Shown: positions 27,380 through 36,297, counted from the stretch's first letter. The stretch is DNA of 64,000 nucleotides from Candidatus Tisiphia endosymbiont of Nedyus quadrimaculatus (GCF_964059235.1 NZ_OZ060452.1:1426001-1490000); one strand, 5' to 3'. Made by a program: numbers and translations. The notes: generated by a model not told the origin, from the letters alone.

Positions 27380-28777
27380 ATGAAAACTACTAGTGAAACT
27401 AAAGGCAGCAAAGAGGTTACTAGCTCTGCCTCTAAAAGTCTTAAATTCCCGGTGGATTGGTCACCCTATCCATTTCAGTTGCCTTTGTGGAGATATTTAT
27501 ACTCGGGTGGTAAGAAAGCTATAGCCATTTGGCATAGAAGAGCTGGTAAGGATATTATGGGTATTAACTGGATCACTGCTAGTGCTATTCGAGAAGTTGG
27601 CATTTATTGGTATGTCTATCCTACCTATAATCAAGCTAAAATGAGCATATGGGATGGTATGACATTATCGGGGCGTCCTTATATGTCATTTATTCCTAAA
27701 GGGATTATTGCTCGTAGTCAGCAATATAAGCAACGGATATTATTTAAAAATGGTTCAGTGATTCAGTTTGTTGGTAGCGATCGTTATGCGACTATCAGGG
27801 GTAGTGGTATTAAGGGAGCAGTTATCTCGGAGTATTCTTATCATGATCCACGAGCTATGAGTTGCGTTATAGAGCCGATGGTAATTCGTAATAATGGTTG
27901 GTTGCTTTATTTGTATACTCCTTCCGATAATCCGAAATTAACACATGGTGAAGAATTATACCGAAAATATCAAGATAGCCCGGAAGTATTTTGTCAAATA
28001 AAAACTATCGAAGATACTACTGATCATGAGGGGCAGCCATTAGTTGATAAAAACAAGTTGACTTCAGTCGACATGAGTAACGAAGAGATTCAAAGAGAGT
28101 TTTATTGTGACTTTGCTGCTTATCGCTATAAGAGAGCTGATCAAGGTGGTACTTTTGTTGAACAGTTACGACTAGCTGAAAGTCAGGGGCGTATTGGCTA
28201 TGTACCATATGACCCAGCCTATCAGGTTCATACTTACTGGGATATAGGGATTGTTGATTATACGGTTATTTGGTTTGTTCAAGAAAAAAAAGATTCTATC
28301 GATATTATTGACTTTTATATGAACAGGGGTAAGGATTTAGAGTTTTACTTGACGCATTTAAGAACTAGACCTTATCAATATGGACGCAATGTATTGCCCC
28401 ATGATATGAGTCGAAGACAAATGCCAACTTTGGATACAAGATTACAACAAGCTAATGAGGTAGCAGAGAAAGTAGGCTTCTCGCCTTTTGCTATTGGTCG
28501 GAAATATTTACGGGAAGAAATGATAACCAAGGCAAGAATACTACTGGGTAAATGCCGCATCGACGCCCAAAAATGTCAACGTGGCATTAACGGACTTTTC
28601 GAGTTTGATGCTACCAAAAGAGGAGTGCATTCTAATTCATCTAGAGCAACTGATATAACCGAGAGCTTTTGTTATTTAGCGATGGATGTAAAAACTGGTA
28701 ATGAGCAACAGCAATCCCAATATAATATATTACAGTATCGTAAAGTAATGAATGATTACAATGCGTTGGAAAGATGA
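27380..28777 (+). CDS. Phage terminase large subunit
   Basis: The DNA-packaging ATPase and nuclease of a tailed phage. A variant Walker A WHRRAGKDI is at about 50-58 and a Walker B-like GAVISEY at about 145. The nuclease domain begins with TYWDIGIVDYTVIWF (about 284) and includes LPHDMSRRQ. I take ATG 27380 rather than 27335, because the latter overlaps the small subunit by 35 bp and adds a poorly conserved tail. No capsid, portal or tail genes follow, so this is a prophage remnant. Confidence 0.85.
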   Translation: MKTTSETKGSKEVTSSASKSLKFPVDWSPYPFQLPLWRYLYSGGKKAIAIWHRRAGKDIMGINWITASAIREVGIYWYVYPTYNQAKMSIWDGMTLSGRPYMSFIPKGIIARSQQYKQRILFKNGSVIQFVGSDRYATIRGSGIKGAVISEYSYHDPRAMSCVIEPMVIRNNGWLLYLYTPSDNPKLTHGEELYRKYQDSPEVFCQIKTIEDTTDHEGQPLVDKNKLTSVDMSNEEIQREFYCDFAAYRYKRADQGGTFVEQLRLAESQGRIGYVPYDPAYQVHTYWDIGIVDYTVIWFVQEKKDSIDIIDFYMNRGKDLEFYLTHLRTRPYQYGRNVLPHDMSRRQMPTLDTRLQQANEVAEKVGFSPFAIGRKYLREEMITKARILLGKCRIDAQKCQRGINGLFEFDATKRGVHSNSSRATDITESFCYLAMDVKTGNEQQQSQYNILQYRKVMNDYNALER

Positions 28778-28835
28778 TGGAGCAGAAGAAGCAAGAATTG
28801 ATGATGAAATAATTGAAATGGTAATTAATAAATAA
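28752..28835 (+). CDS. Possible 27-aa overlapping peptide
   Basis: ATG at 28752 lies inside the end of the terminase gene in another frame. It encodes a 27-residue acidic peptide (WKDDGAEEARIDDEIIEMV) ending just before the coiled-coil gene. Its position between packaging genes fits a small phage gene, but there is no independent support. Confidence 0.3.
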   Translation: MITMRWKDDGAEEARIDDEIIEMVINK

Positions 28836-28852
28836 TTAAGGCAAAGTAATAT

Positions 28853-29806
28853 ATGTGGCCAATATTAGGTTTACTAGGACTTGGTGCTTTAGCGGTTGGT
28901 GCATCTAGGAACAGGTACATTACTGGAGCTGATACATCAAGACAGAAGCGTCTCTATAATGAGTCACGAGATCGTTATAGTAGTTATGCGAGTGAAGCAC
29001 AAAATACTATCAATAATTTGTCGCAGCAATTGCAACAATCTCAGCAGGGCTTACACTCTCTAGAAGAGCAACAGTATCAAGCTAGCATGAGAAGCTATGA
29101 TATGCAACACCAACTAGATTATCATACTCGACAATATGATAGTGGCTTAAGAAACATAGAATCACAAAGAGCTAGTTTGTCTGCATCAGCCAATCAACTA
29201 AAACAAGCTTTTGAAAGCTTGAAACAAAAAGCTCCCGCCCTTGATTTCAAAATAAGTGAGGTAGAGCAATTACCGGGTCAGTTTCAAAACCTGTATGATC
29301 AAGTAGCCCAGCGAAGAGAAAGCTTGAAAGGTTTAACCGAAGAGGAAGCCGGTAGCCATATTACTCAATATCAGCAAGACGTTGAATTGTTAAAAAAGCA
29401 ACGTAGTGAAACAGAAAGTAAAATACGCCATTCGATGGATAGCATCACCAAAGAGCATCAACAGCTAACAAGGGAAAAAGCTAATCTTGAACATCAGCTT
29501 ACTAACTATCAATCACAGCAAAATCGATTGTCGCAGGATACTAGTAACTTTGATAATGCTAGACAACAATTGCTCAGCATGATTGAACAATACAAACAAG
29601 AACAGAATAGACAAGAGCAAATCACTGCTGACTATACAAGGCAGCGATCGCATGCTGAAGGGTTGCAAAACCAGTTAAGAAGTTATGGGGAAGCTGCTCA
29701 AAGCCAGTTGGATAGCTATGGCAGGGATTTAGAGTGGCGAGCTGGTAAGTATCAAAAATCGGCTCTGTCCAAAAAACTGTGTAAATTCGAAAAAATAGGT
29801 CATTAA
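28853..29806 (+). CDS. Phage-type coiled-coil protein, 3' end cut by IS256-family element
   Basis: Genuine sequence runs to base 29760; the last 15 codons lie in the insertion sequence. The protein has a short hydrophobic N-terminus (about 3-18, PILGLLGLGALAVGA) and then almost continuous Gln/Ser/Glu-rich coiled coil with heptads (about 35-300). It resembles internal virion or tail-associated coiled-coil proteins that follow terminases in some phages, but I recognise no specific family. It is probably non-functional if the missing C-terminus mattered. Confidence 0.6.
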   Translation: MWPILGLLGLGALAVGASRNRYITGADTSRQKRLYNESRDRYSSYASEAQNTINNLSQQLQQSQQGLHSLEEQQYQASMRSYDMQHQLDYHTRQYDSGLRNIESQRASLSASANQLKQAFESLKQKAPALDFKISEVEQLPGQFQNLYDQVAQRRESLKGLTEEEAGSHITQYQQDVELLKKQRSETESKIRHSMDSITKEHQQLTREKANLEHQLTNYQSQQNRLSQDTSNFDNARQQLLSMIEQYKQEQNRQEQITADYTRQRSHAEGLQNQLRSYGEAAQSQLDSYGRDLEWRAGKYQKSALSKKLCKFEKIGH

Positions 29807-31097
29807 ATTTTGTTAAGCCTATCCTCAAATTTAACCATCAAATGAGCCATAGCTTCATTCCAGTTTGGAATGGGCATAGTCCATTTTTTGGTCATATAGT
29901 CAATTGTCAAATATAAACTTTTAAAAACAGCATTATCATTAGGAAAAACCCGCTTATTATTTGTTACTTTACGCAATTGACTATTGACAGATTCAACTGA
30001 ATTAGTTGTATAAATTACCTTTCTAATTGACTCAGGATACCCTAGAAAAATCATTAGATTGTCCCAATTATTATACCATGATTTGGCAATTTGTGGATAT
30101 TGTTTATTCCATTTTTCTTCAAAAGATACTAAAGCTAAATGGGCTTGTTCTTCCGTTACTGCAGTATATATCGGCTTTAAATCGCTAGACAGTTGCTTCC
30201 TATCTTTATACGACACATATTTTAAACTATTTCTAATCTGATGTACAATACACAATTGATGTTCTGTTTTTGGATAAACTGCTTCTATTGCCTCAGACAT
30301 ACCAGTAAGATTATCGCTACAGGCAATCAGTATATCTTTTAGCCCTCTATTTTTCATTTCGGTAAAATTACCGAGCCAAAATTTTGCCCCTTCATTTTCA
30401 CTGATCCATAATCCCAATATATCTTTTTTACCAGATAAATCAATTCCTAATGCAACATATACTGCCTTATTGATTATCCTTTTATCTTGCCTGACTTTTA
30501 CTACTAAACAATCAAAAAATACTATCGGATATATCTCTTCTAATGGTCGACTCTGCCAAGCTTTAACCTCATCCATTACATCATCAGTAATTTGGCTGAT
30601 TAAGCCTTCACTTATTTCAACACTGTATAACTCCTGTAACTGAATCTTAATATCAGATATACTCATGCCTTTAGCATATAATGATAGTACTTTATCGTCA
30701 AAACCATCAAAACGTTTCTGGCGTTTTGGTAGTATTGCGGGTTCAAAGGTATTATGCCTATCCCTTGGTACTTCTATTTCTACAGCTCCATGTTCGGAGA
30801 TCAGTTTTTTGCTAGTTATACCATTACGAGCATTATCATTATCTGCACAACTGTATTTATCATAGCCTAGATGATTATTCATTTCTGACTGCAGTGCCTT
30901 CTCTATTAAACGTTTGGTCAATTCTTTTAATAAACCTCCTTCTTTCAGTATTGTACTTACATCTGTATCATTATCTATTAATAAATCTACTGCTTGCTTT
31001 ATTGATTCATTAGTTTTTTTATTCATGTAATTTCCTTTTTTGTTATACTTTTATATATAACCTATTTCGAAATTTACACAGTTTTTTGGACAGAGCC
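29761..31097 (-). mobile_element. IS256-family insertion sequence
   Basis: It is bounded by inverted repeats GGCTCTGTCCAAAAAACTGT (29761-29780) and the reverse complement at 31078-31097; the similarity extends about 35 bp inward. The 1337-bp element contains one transposase gene. The 8 bp on either side (TCAAAAAT and GGAACATT) do not match, so no target-site duplication is visible. Confidence 0.9.
29803..31026 (-). CDS. IS256-family (mutator type) transposase
   Basis: A DDE transposase of 407 aa, full length for the family. Visible landmarks are LEGYDKYS-like HLGYDKYSCADNDNARNG (about 53-70), the first Asp region PIVFFDCLVVKVR, ACSDNLTGMSEAIEAVYP (about 236-253) with the second Asp, CIVHQIRNSLKYV, and the Glu motif TTNSVESVNSQLRK (about 343-356). 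It appears intact. Confidence 0.95.
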   Translation of the reverse strand: MNKKTNESIKQAVDLLIDNDTDVSTILKEGGLLKELTKRLIEKALQSEMNNHLGYDKYSCADNDNARNGITSKKLISEHGAVEIEVPRDRHNTFEPAILPKRQKRFDGFDDKVLSLYAKGMSISDIKIQLQELYSVEISEGLISQITDDVMDEVKAWQSRPLEEIYPIVFFDCLVVKVRQDKRIINKAVYVALGIDLSGKKDILGLWISENEGAKFWLGNFTEMKNRGLKDILIACSDNLTGMSEAIEAVYPKTEHQLCIVHQIRNSLKYVSYKDRKQLSSDLKPIYTAVTEEQAHLALVSFEEKWNKQYPQIAKSWYNNWDNLMIFLGYPESIRKVIYTTNSVESVNSQLRKVTNNKRVFPNDNAVFKSLYLTIDYMTKKWTMPIPNWNEAMAHLMVKFEDRLNKI

Positions 31098-32387
31098 GGA
31101 ACATTCCTTGAGTATTTTGATCTGATGTTATATGTACATATGGCTGTATTGTTGAACGAGTTATTTTTTCCAAAAACTGATGCTCATACGGCAACTATTT
31201 ATTCCGCTGCCGCTTTCTGCTCTACATTCGTTTTCAGACCGTTTGGAGCTTTGTTATTTGGTTGGGTAGGGGATAATTACGGTCGCAAATCATCAGTTGT
31301 TATTACAACTTTTTTGATGGCTATATCTTGTGCTATTATGGCGACTCTTCCAACCTATGCTCAAATAGGTATAACAGCTACTTGGCTGATTACAATATGT
31401 CGTATTGTTCAAGGTGTGTCATCATTAGGAGAAATAGTAGGAGCAGAGCTTTACCTCACAGAGCTAATAAAAAATCCGGCTATACAATATCCTGTTGTAG
31501 CAATAATCTCCTGTTTTGCTGGTTTTGGCAGTGTCGCTGCTTTAGGTGTAGCATCCATTGTTACTTCCCAAGGTTTTAGTTGGCGTATAGCTTTCTTCAT
31601 CGGTACTGTAATCGCAATAACTGGTGGTATTGCTAGAATTAGATTGAGGGAAACGCCTGATTTTGTCGATGCAAAACGCCAAGTCCAAAGTAGTTTCAAT
31701 AAAGCTAAAGTGGATATTAATATCCTTGAACATGATCCTGTTTGGAAAGAAAAAGTTAATTGGAAAACGTCCTTAGCTTATCTTTTAATACAATGCTCTT
31801 GGCCCGTATCTTTTTTTCTTGCGTATATATATTGCGGTGACATTCTAAAAAAACTTTTTAATTATCATACTGAAGAAATTATAAGACACAATCTTATTGT
31901 TGCAATAGTACAATTAGCCGGTGGATTAATATTGAGAACTTACCTAAGTAGCAAAGTACACCCTCTAAAAATTCTTCGTTTGTTTTTAGTAGTATTTTCA
32001 TTATTTATAGTAGTATGTCCTTATTGGCTAAATAATATTCACAGCCCGTTTGAATTACTTTTAATACAATCGATCATAGTTGTGTTTGGTTTAGGAGATG
32101 CACCAGCTGTGCCGATTTTTTTCAAATATTTTCCTGTTTTCAAACGATTTTCTTACTCAAGTTTTTTATATGCTCTATCACGTGCTTTAGTATATGTGGT
32201 TACATCTTTTAGTTTTGTTTATCTTGTAGAGCATTTTGGCAATTGGGGAATATTAATTATTACTATTCCTTTAAGTATAGGCTACAGATTCGGGATACTG
32301 CATTTTGAGCAGTTAGAAATGGATAACGATAATTATTCTGAAAAGAAATTTGTTGAACAGCTGACACCTCTAAATCCTGTACAGTAG
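31098..32387 (+). pseudogene. ProP-like MFS transporter, 5' end removed by IS256-family element
   Basis: A major facilitator protein resembling rickettsial ProP-like osmolyte transporters. The family's first-helix motif is visible as GTFLEYFDLMLYVHMAVLLN immediately inside the junction, and the loop-2 motif is GWVGDNYGRKSSVV (about 60). About 430 residues and most of 12 helices remain, but the first 20-30 residues and the native start are gone. A TTG at 31086 inside the insertion sequence could initiate a fusion. The 3' end overlaps the convergent SpoT-like gene by 125 bp. ProP-like and SpoT genes are typical passengers of rickettsial amplified genetic elements. Confidence 0.8.
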
Positions 32388-32913
32388 ATATCGATTGTAA
32401 ATAAATCTCCATAAATTCATCTTTTATTTCTGGCATACCTAGATACATACTAAGAGTAATAAAGCTCTTTAACGTTTCTAGCAATACCTTCTCTCTTTTC
32501 TCCGGAGATTTAGCCCCTATTGTTTGCAAGTTATGCTTTCTGTCAAATAATTTAATCAAAGCCACATCATATTTTTTTTGTTGAACTAATAAAGCTAATG
32601 TTTCTGCCGAGCTAATCTTACCGTGTGGCTTGTTCCTACTTAAAGATTCTACTTGACTAGCAACCTGATCCCCAAAAATATAAGCAATCATTTTTTCGGT
32701 AAGTTTTGTATCTTCGAGGGTATCATGTAGTATGCTGGTAACAATAATGTCAGTGCGGTAAAGATAATCAGAGATCATATATGCCACCTCTATTGGATGA
32801 GAGTAATAAGGCTCACCTGACTGCCTCATTTGGCTACCATGATATTTCTTGGCGTAATAAATAGCCTTTCTAACCTCATCAATATCTATTGGTCGGTTTA
32901 CTTCCTCATTCAT
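32263..32913 (-). CDS. SpoT-like (p)ppGpp hydrolase, HD domain only
   Basis: Predicted to degrade (p)ppGpp. The HD-domain motifs are KYHGSQMRQSGEPYYSHPIE, then LHDTLEDT (the HD pair) and LIKLFDRKHNLQTI. There is no synthetase or TGS domain; such short hydrolases are common in rickettsial integrative elements. I choose ATG 32913 (MNEEVNRPIDIDEV). A TTG at 32952 would add 13 residues. The start overlaps the stop of a 29-codon reading frame as ATGA. The tail runs through the end of the ProP-like gene on the other strand. Confidence 0.82.
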   Translation of the reverse strand: MNEEVNRPIDIDEVRKAIYYAKKYHGSQMRQSGEPYYSHPIEVAYMISDYLYRTDIIVTSILHDTLEDTKLTEKMIAYIFGDQVASQVESLSRNKPHGKISSAETLALLVQQKKYDVALIKLFDRKHNLQTIGAKSPEKREKVLLETLKSFITLSMYLGMPEIKDEFMEIYLQSISTVQDLEVSAVQQISFQNNYRYPFLTAQNAVSRICSLYLKE

Positions 32914-32999
32914 CTTACGTAATTTGTCCAGTAATCTAGTGCATATTGACAAGATTCATACTGTGAGTTGTCCCAATAATTAATCTCTTCTTCTTCCAT
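32910..32999 (-). CDS. Possible 29-aa leader peptide coupled to the SpoT-like gene
   Basis: ATG at 32999 encodes a 29-residue acidic, Tyr/Trp-rich peptide (MEEEEINYWDNSQYES...) whose TGA overlaps the ATG of the hydrolase gene. The 4-bp ATGA arrangement suggests translational coupling. It may instead be the remnant N-terminus of a longer protein after a frameshift. Confidence 0.35.
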   Translation of the reverse strand: MEEEEINYWDNSQYESCQYALDYWTNYVR

Positions 33000-33241
33000 A
33001 AAAAAACTATAATATTTTAAATCACTATACAAGTTAAACTAAAAATTAGAATATTACTAGGAATTTATTATATTTTTTTGAAAAAGATGAATATTTTTGC
33101 ATTTTGTTGTATAAATAGACAGCTACTCCCTTTATATTCACATACCCTACAAATCGTTGTGTAAACGTGACTAGACAAGAAAGTACCAGTAAAATTTATA
33201 TTATAGAACTCTTGCTAGAAAAAACTAGAATAATATTTTAA
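33000..33241. other. AT-rich spacer, no gene seen
   Basis: About 240 bp, very AT-rich, between the SpoT-like gene and the relic that follows. I see no gene, hairpin or promoter worth naming here. Confidence 0.5.
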
Positions 33242-33481
33242 TTTACAATATATAGTAGTTGTTCGAATGTAAACTATATTAAGTTTGTAATTAACGATTA
33301 TGAAAGAATTCTTACTGAAAAACCTTCTAAAGAGATTCGGGATGCTATTCGTTCCCATTCACTCAAATGGAACAGATTGCGGGAAGAATGGTATGGATAC
33401 GTTACAAATCTACCAGCTTTAAAAGATGCCCTTGCTGAGGTTAAGTACGATCTGCAAATTATTAAAGATTCACTTAACTAG
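33242..33481 (+). pseudogene. Gene relic (C-terminal fragment, 79 codons, no start)
   Basis: The frame is open from 33242 to TAG 33479-33481 but has no start codon. The better half reads EIRDAIRSHSLKWNRLREEW then YGYVTNLPALKDALAEV. The FKWNxxREEWYG-like pattern is reminiscent of proteins that end plasmid-borne mobilisation or methylase genes, but I cannot name the family. It is probably the tail of a deleted island gene. Confidence 0.45.
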
Positions 33482-33665
33482 TATGTCATTAATCTACATA
33501 TCCTCTAATATCTAATTCTACTAATAGCTATAATTTATCATATATAATTATACTGTTGTTATTTTGCATCAATCAGTAAATATAATAATTTTTTTATAAA
33601 ATATCCAATAAATGTATTGTATTGTAATGTATTATTAGTAAGTAAGATAATTTAGGAGTAATACT

Positions 33666-33989
33666 ATGAACAACAATATTGAAAAATATTCAGAAGAAGA
33701 TGAAAAATTTTTTGCTGAAATGTCACATCAAGAAGCTACAGCAGCTTGGCTTGAAATTTGCTCTCAAGATCCGGATTACATCGAAGCTTGGGAAGAAATT
33801 CAAAGAGAAGAAGTAGTAGAAAAGCAAATGATGCAAAAAATAGTATATCTAGAAAAATCTAGAGGGAACGAGGTTGACCATTGTCTTATTCACACTATGA
33901 CTTTTGATTATAGCCAATACGATCTCGAAACCAATTTACCTTACGTTTTTTCAACAAAAACTAAGCTTCACTCTTTTTTAAAGAATTAA
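33666..33989 (+). CDS. Hypothetical acidic protein, 107 aa
   Basis: No recognised family. It is acidic and helical at the N-terminus (KYSEEDEKFFAEMSHQEATA) with Trp-containing helices, and has a basic tail. TTTAGGAGTAATACT ahead of the ATG is a strong ribosome-binding site. It lies 32 bp upstream of the ribbon-helix-helix gene on the same strand, so the two may form a module, possibly of toxin-antitoxin or partition type (inference). Confidence 0.65.
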   Translation: MNNNIEKYSEEDEKFFAEMSHQEATAAWLEICSQDPDYIEAWEEIQREEVVEKQMMQKIVYLEKSRGNEVDHCLIHTMTFDYSQYDLETNLPYVFSTKTKLHSFLKN

Positions 33990-34021
33990 GCATTTTTAAC
34001 AAAACATGTAAGAGCATTAAC

Positions 34022-34402
34022 ATGGCTAATGATATGCAGAACAAGAAACCACTTAATTGTACACTTAGTACTTATTTAAGTGGTTCTTTACTTAATCAGT
34101 TAAAAAATATTATTATTTCAAACAAAGCAGCCGGTAATTATCAGTATACTAGTGTTTCTGATCTATTACGTAATGCACTTGTAGCCCACAAAAATGGCAT
34201 GACATTAACTGCTCATGATATAAAAGAGAGTACGAAAAATAAACTCACTTATTCTTTACGAGTTCCACAAGAATTATATGACTTCTATTTGACTTTCCCT
34301 CAAAATGTTAAATCAGAAATCTTTGAAAGAGCAGTTAGGACATATATCAAACTTTATGAAAATAAACCCGATGAATGCCAATGGCATTCATCCTTGAATT
34401 GA
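34022..34402 (+). CDS. Tandem ribbon-helix-helix-like DNA-binding protein
   Basis: The 126-aa protein shows two repeats of the beta-helix-helix pattern: LNCTLSTYLSGSLLNQL ... TSVSDLLRNALVAH (about 10-57) and LTYSLRVPQELYDFY ... SEIFERAVRTYIKLY (about 75-115). It is probably a regulator that binds DNA as a pseudo-dimer unit. Its last codons (DECQWHSS) are encoded by the palindrome GATGAATGCCAATGGCATTC, found again at 38379-38402. A terminator hairpin follows directly. Confidence 0.65.
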   Translation: MANDMQNKKPLNCTLSTYLSGSLLNQLKNIIISNKAAGNYQYTSVSDLLRNALVAHKNGMTLTAHDIKESTKNKLTYSLRVPQELYDFYLTFPQNVKSEIFERAVRTYIKLYENKPDECQWHSSLN

Positions 34403-34404
34403 AC

Positions 34405-34428
34405 TTATAGCGGAGCTATAACTTTTTT
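34405..34428 (+). terminator. Rho-independent terminator
   Basis: TTATAGC pairs with GCTATAA across a GGA loop, followed by CTTTTTT. It lies 2 bp after the stop of the ribbon-helix-helix gene. The rest of the gap to 34737 is AT-rich, with a half palindrome at about 34569-34580, and holds no gene. Confidence 0.75.
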
Positions 34429-34737
34429 GAAATGCATACTCTTTTGCTTTAAAGAATTGGTATACGATAGAATCAACATCAAAGAAGTACTAAGGTTCAC
34501 AGTAGCCGTGACGTATAAAAATACTCTTCCTCTATGTTTGATTTATGGGAGTAGGATTATTTTTGTTTCTTACGCAAATTCGGGATAAGGTAAGAGAGAA
34601 TAGTTGATATATAATAGGGGTTGCAAGGATTTTAAGCCTGTGATAAATAGTTGATTTGAAAAAAAATAAATAAACACAGGTATAATAAGCTTGTTAATTT
34701 TTATTTTAAGTATTCTGATGATATAAGAAGACAGCGA

Positions 34738-35265
34738 TTAACAAAAGAGGGAGTAAACATTGCCATCCCTCTGTCTTAATTTTAGCTTTATAAATTCAGC
34801 CTTATAGCTATCAGTAGTCATAAAAAGTTCTTTCAAAATAGCTAAGGCGTTAAATTTAGATTCAACCCCTTCTTGTATGAAGTTTGCTACTATACTTTTA
34901 AAATGTTTGGGATCATCTTCTATTTTACAAGCATTAATATATGCATCTATTAACTCTTGCTGCATAGGTGAGTATATATGAAACTCAGCAAGATTCGTTA
35001 AAAACAACAAATTTGTAGGGTGATATTTTAACCCTAAAACTAACAGTTTTTTTAGCTGATTATTTGCTTGTTTAAAATATCTTATCATAAGAGGAAAATT
35101 TGGTGTCTTAGAAATAGTCTCGAGAGCAAAATCCCTCACGATATCATATTCCGGATCACTATCACTAGAAAAATAAGAAACTAAATGTTCTTGTCTATGA
35201 TTGAGAGGAATGGCGTTTACTTCCTTTTTTGTTAATCGCTGTCTTTTTGTCATCATAATACTCAA
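34738..35265 (-). CDS. Hypothetical helical protein, 175 aa
   Basis: No recognised family. It is all-helical in appearance, with repeated hydrophobic/charged helices (LMIRYFKQANNQLKKLLVLG, LLFLTNLAEFHIYSPMQQEL), suggesting a HEAT- or TPR-like protein-interaction fold. The N-terminus is basic. MSIM or MMTK are alternative starts. Confidence 0.6.
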   Translation of the reverse strand: MSIMMTKRQRLTKKEVNAIPLNHRQEHLVSYFSSDSDPEYDIVRDFALETISKTPNFPLMIRYFKQANNQLKKLLVLGLKYHPTNLLFLTNLAEFHIYSPMQQELIDAYINACKIEDDPKHFKSIVANFIQEGVESKFNALAILKELFMTTDSYKAEFIKLKLRQRDGNVYSLFC

Positions 35266-35653
35266 AATAAAGATTAATAAGCTTATTATACAACAACCTT
35301 GATTTCAACAAAGCAATAGTTTTACTGAATCCACCTTATGACACCCCTGACAGCCTTAAGCTCAGAAAGGATAATTATCATTGCCAGCCAAAAGCACGGA
35401 CTAACGATAGTAGAAATTATCCAATCTGAAGAACCCTTTACTCTTGACCAATTAATCTGCCAAGCAATGGTTTGTAGTGATAAACCTGACACCATAGACA
35501 TCTAGCTTTGTGTTATGAAAAAGAGGATATCTCCTTTCTATGCTTTTGCTGCTATCAAATCACACTGTTACCTTAAATATCACCGATTTAAAAAATAAAT
35601 ACAAGTAATTTTACTAAAATTTACCAGCTAAAGCATCGATAATCACTTTATTA
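35266..35653. other. 388-bp gap with short coding relics
   Basis: A frame 35338-35505 (+) encodes 55 residues (SSERIIIIASQKHGLTIVEI ... DQLICQAMVCSDKP). A neighbouring frame overlapping its start reads KAIVLLNPPYD, recalling the NPPY motif of N6-adenine methylases. Neither is convincing as a live gene; the region looks like decayed coding DNA. Confidence 0.35.
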
Positions 35654-35983
35654 TTAATTAGTATTAGACCTAGCAAATACTCTAAATTCATCAAGTAGCA
35701 TTTTAAGATGCAGATTTATATCTTCTAACTGAAAGGTAGCATGCAATATGTGATGTTCTTTCTTAGCTGTACTGTTAGCTAGCTCTGTGGTTTTTTGATA
35801 CAGACTTGCTATTTCATTTTGTGCTTTAATGTAGATATTAGAGAAATCCTTGCAAATAACCTCGATCTCGCTATAGGCTAATCTGATATTATTAAGCCAT
35901 TTTATCGATATTAGGAGTAAGAGTATCTGTCCGATGATTATGCTGAATGCTAAAATAGCCAAGGCCAATATTTGGTAATTCAT
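35654..35983 (-). CDS. Small single-pass membrane protein, 109 aa
   Basis: No recognised family. One N-terminal membrane helix (about 6-28, LAILAFSIIIGQILLLLIS) is followed by a long helical, coiled-coil-like cytoplasmic part (about 35-105). It lies next to the structured RNA candidate and is divergent from it. Confidence 0.55.
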   Translation of the reverse strand: MNYQILALAILAFSIIIGQILLLLISIKWLNNIRLAYSEIEVICKDFSNIYIKAQNEIASLYQKTTELANSTAKKEHHILHATFQLEDINLHLKMLLDEFRVFARSNTN

Positions 35984-36079
35984 ATGTTACTTCCTTTGTT
36001 GCCTAGGATTGTGCTTGTTTGCTATAGCCTTTCGCTTGGCTGATTGATTGCTGCTATAGAACTGTAAAAATAAAGGGGG

Positions 36080-36108
36080 TTGATTTGGCTAAGAAATTTG
36101 TATATGAT
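36080..36108 (+). promoter_or_regulatory. Promoter of structured RNA copy 1
   Basis: TTGATT (36080-36085), exactly 17 bp, then TATGAT (36103-36108). The same arrangement is conserved in copy 2 at 44335-44363 although the spacer has diverged. Confidence 0.7.
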
Positions 36109-36114
36109 CATAGT

Positions 36115-36297
36115 GATACCTCAATAAAAAGGTTGTTATTTAAATAGCATTTGATGCTATTTGATTAATTTCACTGGTAAGTACTTTTGAGCCTGCAAAA
36201 CTTTGAGTACTTACCAGTATATTATTCCCCAATGTAACATTTAAGTTTTGGCTTTATTAATAAGCTTAATACTTAAGTATTACACTGGGTTTTTTTA
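36115..36297 (+). ncRNA. Candidate structured small RNA, copy 1
   Basis: A predicted transcript of about 180 nt with three hairpins. P1 is AAATAGCAT/ATGCTATTT (36142-36162). P2 is ACTGGTAAGTACT/AGTACTTACCAGT (36173-36218). P3 is TGTAACATTTAAG/CTTAAGTATTACA (36233-36285), followed by CTGGGTTTTTTT as a terminator tail. Copy 2 at 44370-44541 keeps all three with paired changes (P2 GG/CC versus AG/CT; P3 TTAAG/CTTAA versus TCAAG/CTTGA). It has no reading frame of note. It ends about 170 bp before the tandem-XRE gene. Confidence 0.65.
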
